Source: Gnetum montanum
Lineage: Eukaryota > Streptophyta > Gnetopsida > Gnetales > Gnetaceae
Reading direction: 5' to 3'
DNA: 64,000 bases
Assembly: GCA_015680685.1 (NCBI GenBank)
Contig: MNCI01016273.1
Span: 309,433 to 373,432 of the forward strand
This document shows, one piece after another, positions 60,780 through 64,000 of the stretch (the first letter of the stretch is position 1; each line of letters starts with the position of its first letter). The notes under the pieces were generated by a model that had not been told where the DNA came from, did not search any database, and saw only the letters and a list, made by a program, of their open reading frames with translations. Position numbers and translations under genes: made by a program.

Positions 60780-61480
60780 GTGGTCAAGGAATGACCTCAC
60801 ATTCTTCATAGTCTCTAGTTGTCTAGTTATTTCTTGGATGATCCTTATCTTTTTTGGATTTAACCTAATCCCTTTGTTTAAAATTCGATGCCCTAAGATA
60901 ATGACCTCTTGGACCATCATACGGCTCTTTTGCCAATTGAGCCTTAAGTTAGTTTCTACATATCATTGAAGAACTCGTTCTAGGTGGTTCAACACTTGCT
61001 CAAAGGTAACCTCGTAGGTAGAGAGATTATCCATGAAGGATTCTACCCTAATACTAATTTATTATTGGAAGATGCTAAGGACCAACTATTGGAATGTGGT
61101 AGGAACATTAAATAGGCCAAAGGACATCTTTCTATATGCAAATGTTCCCCAAGAACTAGAGAACATTGTCTTGGCCTAGTCTTCTACTATAACTTGGATT
61201 TGGTTATAGTTATTATAATCATCTAGAAAATTGTAGTAATAATGCCCTATGATCTTATCTAGAACTTGGTCCACAAATGACAATGGAAAATGATCTTTGT
61301 AAGTGGTCATATTCAACAATTGAAAGTCTATACAAACTCATCACTTTCATCCTTTCTTTGGCATAATAACAAGTGGGCTAACACACTTGCTATCCATAAT
61401 GGGATAAATGAACCCAACCTTGAGGAGTTGTTCAATTTCCTTCTTGATGATTTGTTTAATTTTTGGATTCAAGCATCATT
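60780..61480 (-). pseudogene. Reverse transcriptase of element D, decayed
   Basis: Copies element RNA into cDNA. The minus strand reads GFIYPIMDSKCVSPLVIMPK, then DFQLLNMTTYKDHFPLSFVD, GHYYYNFLDDYNNYNQIQVI, GTFAYRKMSFGLFNVPTTFQ and the catalytic box FMDN (61026-61037), then LGHRILNKGIRLNPKKIRII (about 60832-60891). All canonical gypsy blocks are present and in order. The catalytic Y/F-x-D-D has become FMDN (second Asp GAT to AAT), and at least six stops interrupt the frame, so it is dead. Confidence 0.93.
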
Positions 61481-62039
61481 GTAGCTACCTCTTTGGTTTG
61501 ATGAAGGAATCTATATATATCTTATGCTAACATATCCTTGGATCAATTCCTATTAGCTCATGATATGACTAAGCAAAAGTTGTTGGCTATTTGTTTACAA
61601 ATTTTGGTAATTTCTTCTTGTGTATTGGATCAAGTATGACATTGATACTGACCAACTTACCATTGTTTAAAAAGGCATATTCCATTCCTGTAGGTAGATC
61701 CTTTAGCTCAAGTGGCTCTTGCTTGAAAGTTTCAAAGATCTCCAACTTTCCCCAATTAATTTTGATTTTTTCATCAAAGAGTTGATGATGGATCTATTCC
61801 AACTTATTCATGCTTTCTACATATGAACTTGTGAGGCTCTCAATTGGTTCCATGCATATTATTAACTCAACCTCATTTTTAGTTATTAGCCATTGAGTAT
61901 CCTCTTGTTTAGTAACTAGATACAAGCACCTCTAGATCTTAGTTATTTCTACACACTGATTACATGCTTGAAGGGATGTGCCTTTAATGGTCCAAAGTCT
62001 TTGCATGCAATGGCACCATGTGTTATTGTACGCGATGCA

Positions 62040-62400
62040 TGAAACTCACTTCTTCTTAATCTTTTCAAACTCATTTTTCTTAAAAATTTCTAAGGAAAGA
62101 TCTCAAATCCCTAAACTAGCATCAATAATGCTTAGCCATGTTCTCCCGATAATGATAGGGAAATCCCCTTTGCAATTATCCACATGGATTAATAGAAAGT
62201 CGATAGGATAGGACCACCCACAAATGATAGGCATGATGTCTTCTACCAATTACAAGGGAATGGCTATGGATTGGTTTGCCAACTCTAATATGATGTTGCT
62301 CTTTTCTTAGAAAGGTAGGTTCTAGGGTTTGTACATTTCTTGTGAAATCAAGTTAACTTTGAAGCCTAAATCCAAAAGATCCTAACATGGTTCATTTTTG
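62040..62400 (-). pseudogene. Aspartic protease of element D, decayed
   Basis: Would process Gag-Pol. The minus strand reads DLLDLGFKVNLISQEMYKP (about 62320-62385), ILELANQSIAIPL (about 62255-62295), IICGWSYPIDFLLIHVDNCK (about 62170-62230) and FPIIIGRTWLSIIDAS (about 62120-62168). This is the Athila/Tat layout, with DLG in place of the retroviral D-S/T-G. Several stops occur. Confidence 0.85.
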
Positions 62401-63099
62401 GTGATCTACAAATAAATAAGAGGACTCCCAAGATCAAATAACTTCCTATGAAGATGGCCAACCTTGATCCAATCTATGACCACATGCATCAACATGATGG
62501 TATGCAATTTAAGAGTGCTTTGGTTTGAAGGTTTATTGATGGAACTTTTAGAGGTTGAAGTAGTAGGGTTAACAACCATAGGTGTTCGTGAGGGTTTTGT
62601 GAGACTGTTGGTTTTGAAGAAGGGTATTTTGCGAGGCTTGAATTCAAGACCACTTGGCTGAGGAGCCAATTGTAAGTTTACCACCCTTGTAGCATTTCTT
62701 TGTTATGGCTAGATAGGTATTTCAACTTGCATGGATGGAGTAGGTGGTAGAGGACTTGATGGTGGCATAGGAGTGGAAAATGAGGACTTCACCTTGGCTA
62801 AGATGCTTTGTAGTATTCAAAAGAGTAATAGTGATGTCGGAAGGAAGTATGTTTGGAAGAGTCACATGGAGAGATGGGCTATTAAATGTAGTACCCATAT
62901 GGATCTGGTTGACGATAAGGGTACTGCTACCTTAGAGGTGGCATCCCTCATAATAGTGGGTGTTGCAACTACTAGTATTGTTCATGAGGTTGACATGGCA
63001 TTCTACTTAGGTAGTAAGCTTGTTGATGGAATTGTTGTTGATAGTTTCCTTGTGGATAAGGCAACCTTCTAGGTTCTTTTCATTTTTCCAATCTAGGAT
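62401..63099 (-). pseudogene. gag-protease linker of element D
   Basis: Lies between the zinc knuckle and protease of element D, in the place of the element A proline-rich tail. Pro- and Gln-rich residues appear near 62990-63090. The plus-strand open stretch at 62731-63072 is a shadow. Confidence 0.5.
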
Positions 63100-64000
63100 T
63101 TAAAGCATATACTCAAAATTCCTTTAGGTGTGACACTATGGGATAATAGCCCTTGGGAAGTTCATATTGATAGATGTCACATCCATCATTGCTAAACTCA
63201 GAATCTACAACCTCCTTTATTGCTACAGCTTTGCCCTTAACTTTATGTTGTTCATGTTCAACCTCCTTCTTCTTTGTTCACTCACAACCACTATCTCTTT
63301 GATCTCTACTTTCCTCTATAATCTTTAGAGTAGTTTGGAATTTTTCATCCAAGGAGTCCCATATCTTATCAACCTTAGCCAATATTTTAGTAACATATTT
63401 TTGGATTGGTAAGGTTTTGCTTTACACCACTTCATCAAGTGGAGCTTCCTTCTCATTTTCATAGAAACAGACCTTCCTCTTATAGATGGAGAGATCTCTA
63501 TTGCTCTGCATGTTCTCATTTTTTAGCTCTTCTTTCTCTTTGGCCACTTGCTCAATGAGCCTTTTAATCTAATGAACCCTTAGCTTAGAAAGTCTCCCTT
63601 GGACGTAGACCCCAAGGGTTCTCCTAGTTTTAGTTCTAAGTCCATCTATGATATGGTGCAACTAATCTTGTTAAGAGTATCCATGGCTTGGGCAATGATA
63701 CAACAAAGAGTAGTCCCTCTCCATTGTCACATCTAAGGACTCATGAGTGCCCTATTTCTATCCTTGGATTTGCCTCCTCAAATTGGACATTGTAGAATAT
63801 GTTTGGTACTTCTCATTGAACAGCTCTAGCATCATACTCCATTGCTGAATAGATTTTGGTTCCAAGGATCAGTACCAACTCTCTACTTCTTTGATGAGTA
63901 TCCTTAGAAATAGTTTTAGCTTTTGCCATTTTTTCTACATTTTTCAAGGCACATGCATCATGGAAGGCTTGCAAATGATTCTATGGATTTGAAGTGTATT
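63100..64000 (-). pseudogene. gag: gag of element D, decayed and cut by the window edge
   Basis: Same protein as the element A gag. SIQQWSMMLELFNEKYQTYS (about 63795-63855) matches SIQRWSTMVEVFNEKYQTYA. HHIIDGLRTKTRRTLGVYVQ (about 63605-63665) matches YHIINGLRNETRETLGVYAQ. The zinc knuckle at about 63140-63180 reads CDIYQYELPKGYY: the second Cys, the His and the last Cys of the element A motif are replaced. Stops often replace Trp and Gln codons that element A retains. The N-terminus lies beyond the window. Confidence 0.88.

Larger units (their letters stand above)
53032..64000 (-). mobile_element. Element D: Tat/Athila-like Ty3/gypsy retrotransposon with readable pol
   Basis: Minus strand, extending past the window's right edge. 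From 5' to 3': gag (63100-64000), protease (62040-62400), reverse transcriptase (60780-61480), RNase H (60290-60720), integrase (59050-60000), spacer (57430-58860), internal promoter (57385-57427), aORF (54160-57135), polypurine tract and 3' LTR (53032-53945). This is the full-length counterpart of element A. All coding parts carry many stops. Confidence 0.9.

Noticed and set aside
62731-63072. Plus-strand 113-codon frame
   Set aside because: It is antisense to the gag-protease linker of element D. The minus strand fits the element order.
1-64000. Host protein-coding genes, tRNA or rRNA
   Set aside because: I looked for intron-exon-like conserved blocks and cloverleaf-type sequences and found none that I could support; all readable proteins are transposon-derived.

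Overview
This window looks like intergenic nuclear DNA from a plant with a large, repeat-rich genome. It is AT-rich and holds no convincing host gene, rRNA or tRNA. Almost everything recognisable is mobile DNA: layered, decayed LTR retrotransposons, one Helitron-like element, a hairpin MITE and several minisatellites. The Tat/Athila-like Ty3/gypsy elements, the tRNA-Asp and tRNA-Met type primer sites and the UBN2-type copia gag point to a seed plant. The dense old LTR elements and high C-to-T decay suggest a gymnosperm or other giant genome, but that is inference.

Layout: (1) 1-8096 is a Tat/Athila-like element on the minus strand (element A). It has LTRs, a tRNA-Asp primer site, a gag broken by stops, no pol, an internal promoter copy and a 2.8-kb additional ORF (aORF) kept in one frame. 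(2) 8097-14497 is mostly unassigned, with two LTR-like segments; one carries a 21-bp x 21 minisatellite upstream of a TATA box. (3) 14498-20117 is a copia-like element (element B, minus) with two 1.06-kb LTRs and gag but no visible pol. (4) 20118-29110 holds a chimeric fragment (aORF coiled coil joined to a tRNA-Met primer site and leader), about 1.7 kb of palindromic repeats, and a decayed plus-strand ORF. (5) 30340-36952 is a complete-ended LTR element (element C, minus) with 580-bp LTRs and the target duplication TGTCC. (6) 38149-38544 is a hairpin MITE inserted in a TA microsatellite. (7) 41.2-48.1 kb holds LTR fragments, minisatellites and a Helitron-like Rep/PIF1 helicase pseudogene (minus). 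(8) 50.8-52.95 kb is a gypsy remnant that keeps only protease-like and integrase-tail pieces. (9) 53032-64000 is a second Tat/Athila-like element (element D, minus) with a decayed but readable gag, protease, reverse transcriptase, RNase H and integrase, then an internal promoter, the aORF and the 3' LTR.

How the parts relate: elements A and D share gag, spacer, aORF and architecture. A has lost exactly the pol block that D keeps, so A looks like a non-autonomous derivative mobilised by D-like partners. In each of them the region upstream of the internal TATA box, before the aORF, carries the same family-specific palindromic motif as that element's own LTR promoter. This suggests a two-promoter layout for gag-pol and the aORF. 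No feature is likely to be functional today, apart from possible residual promoter activity.
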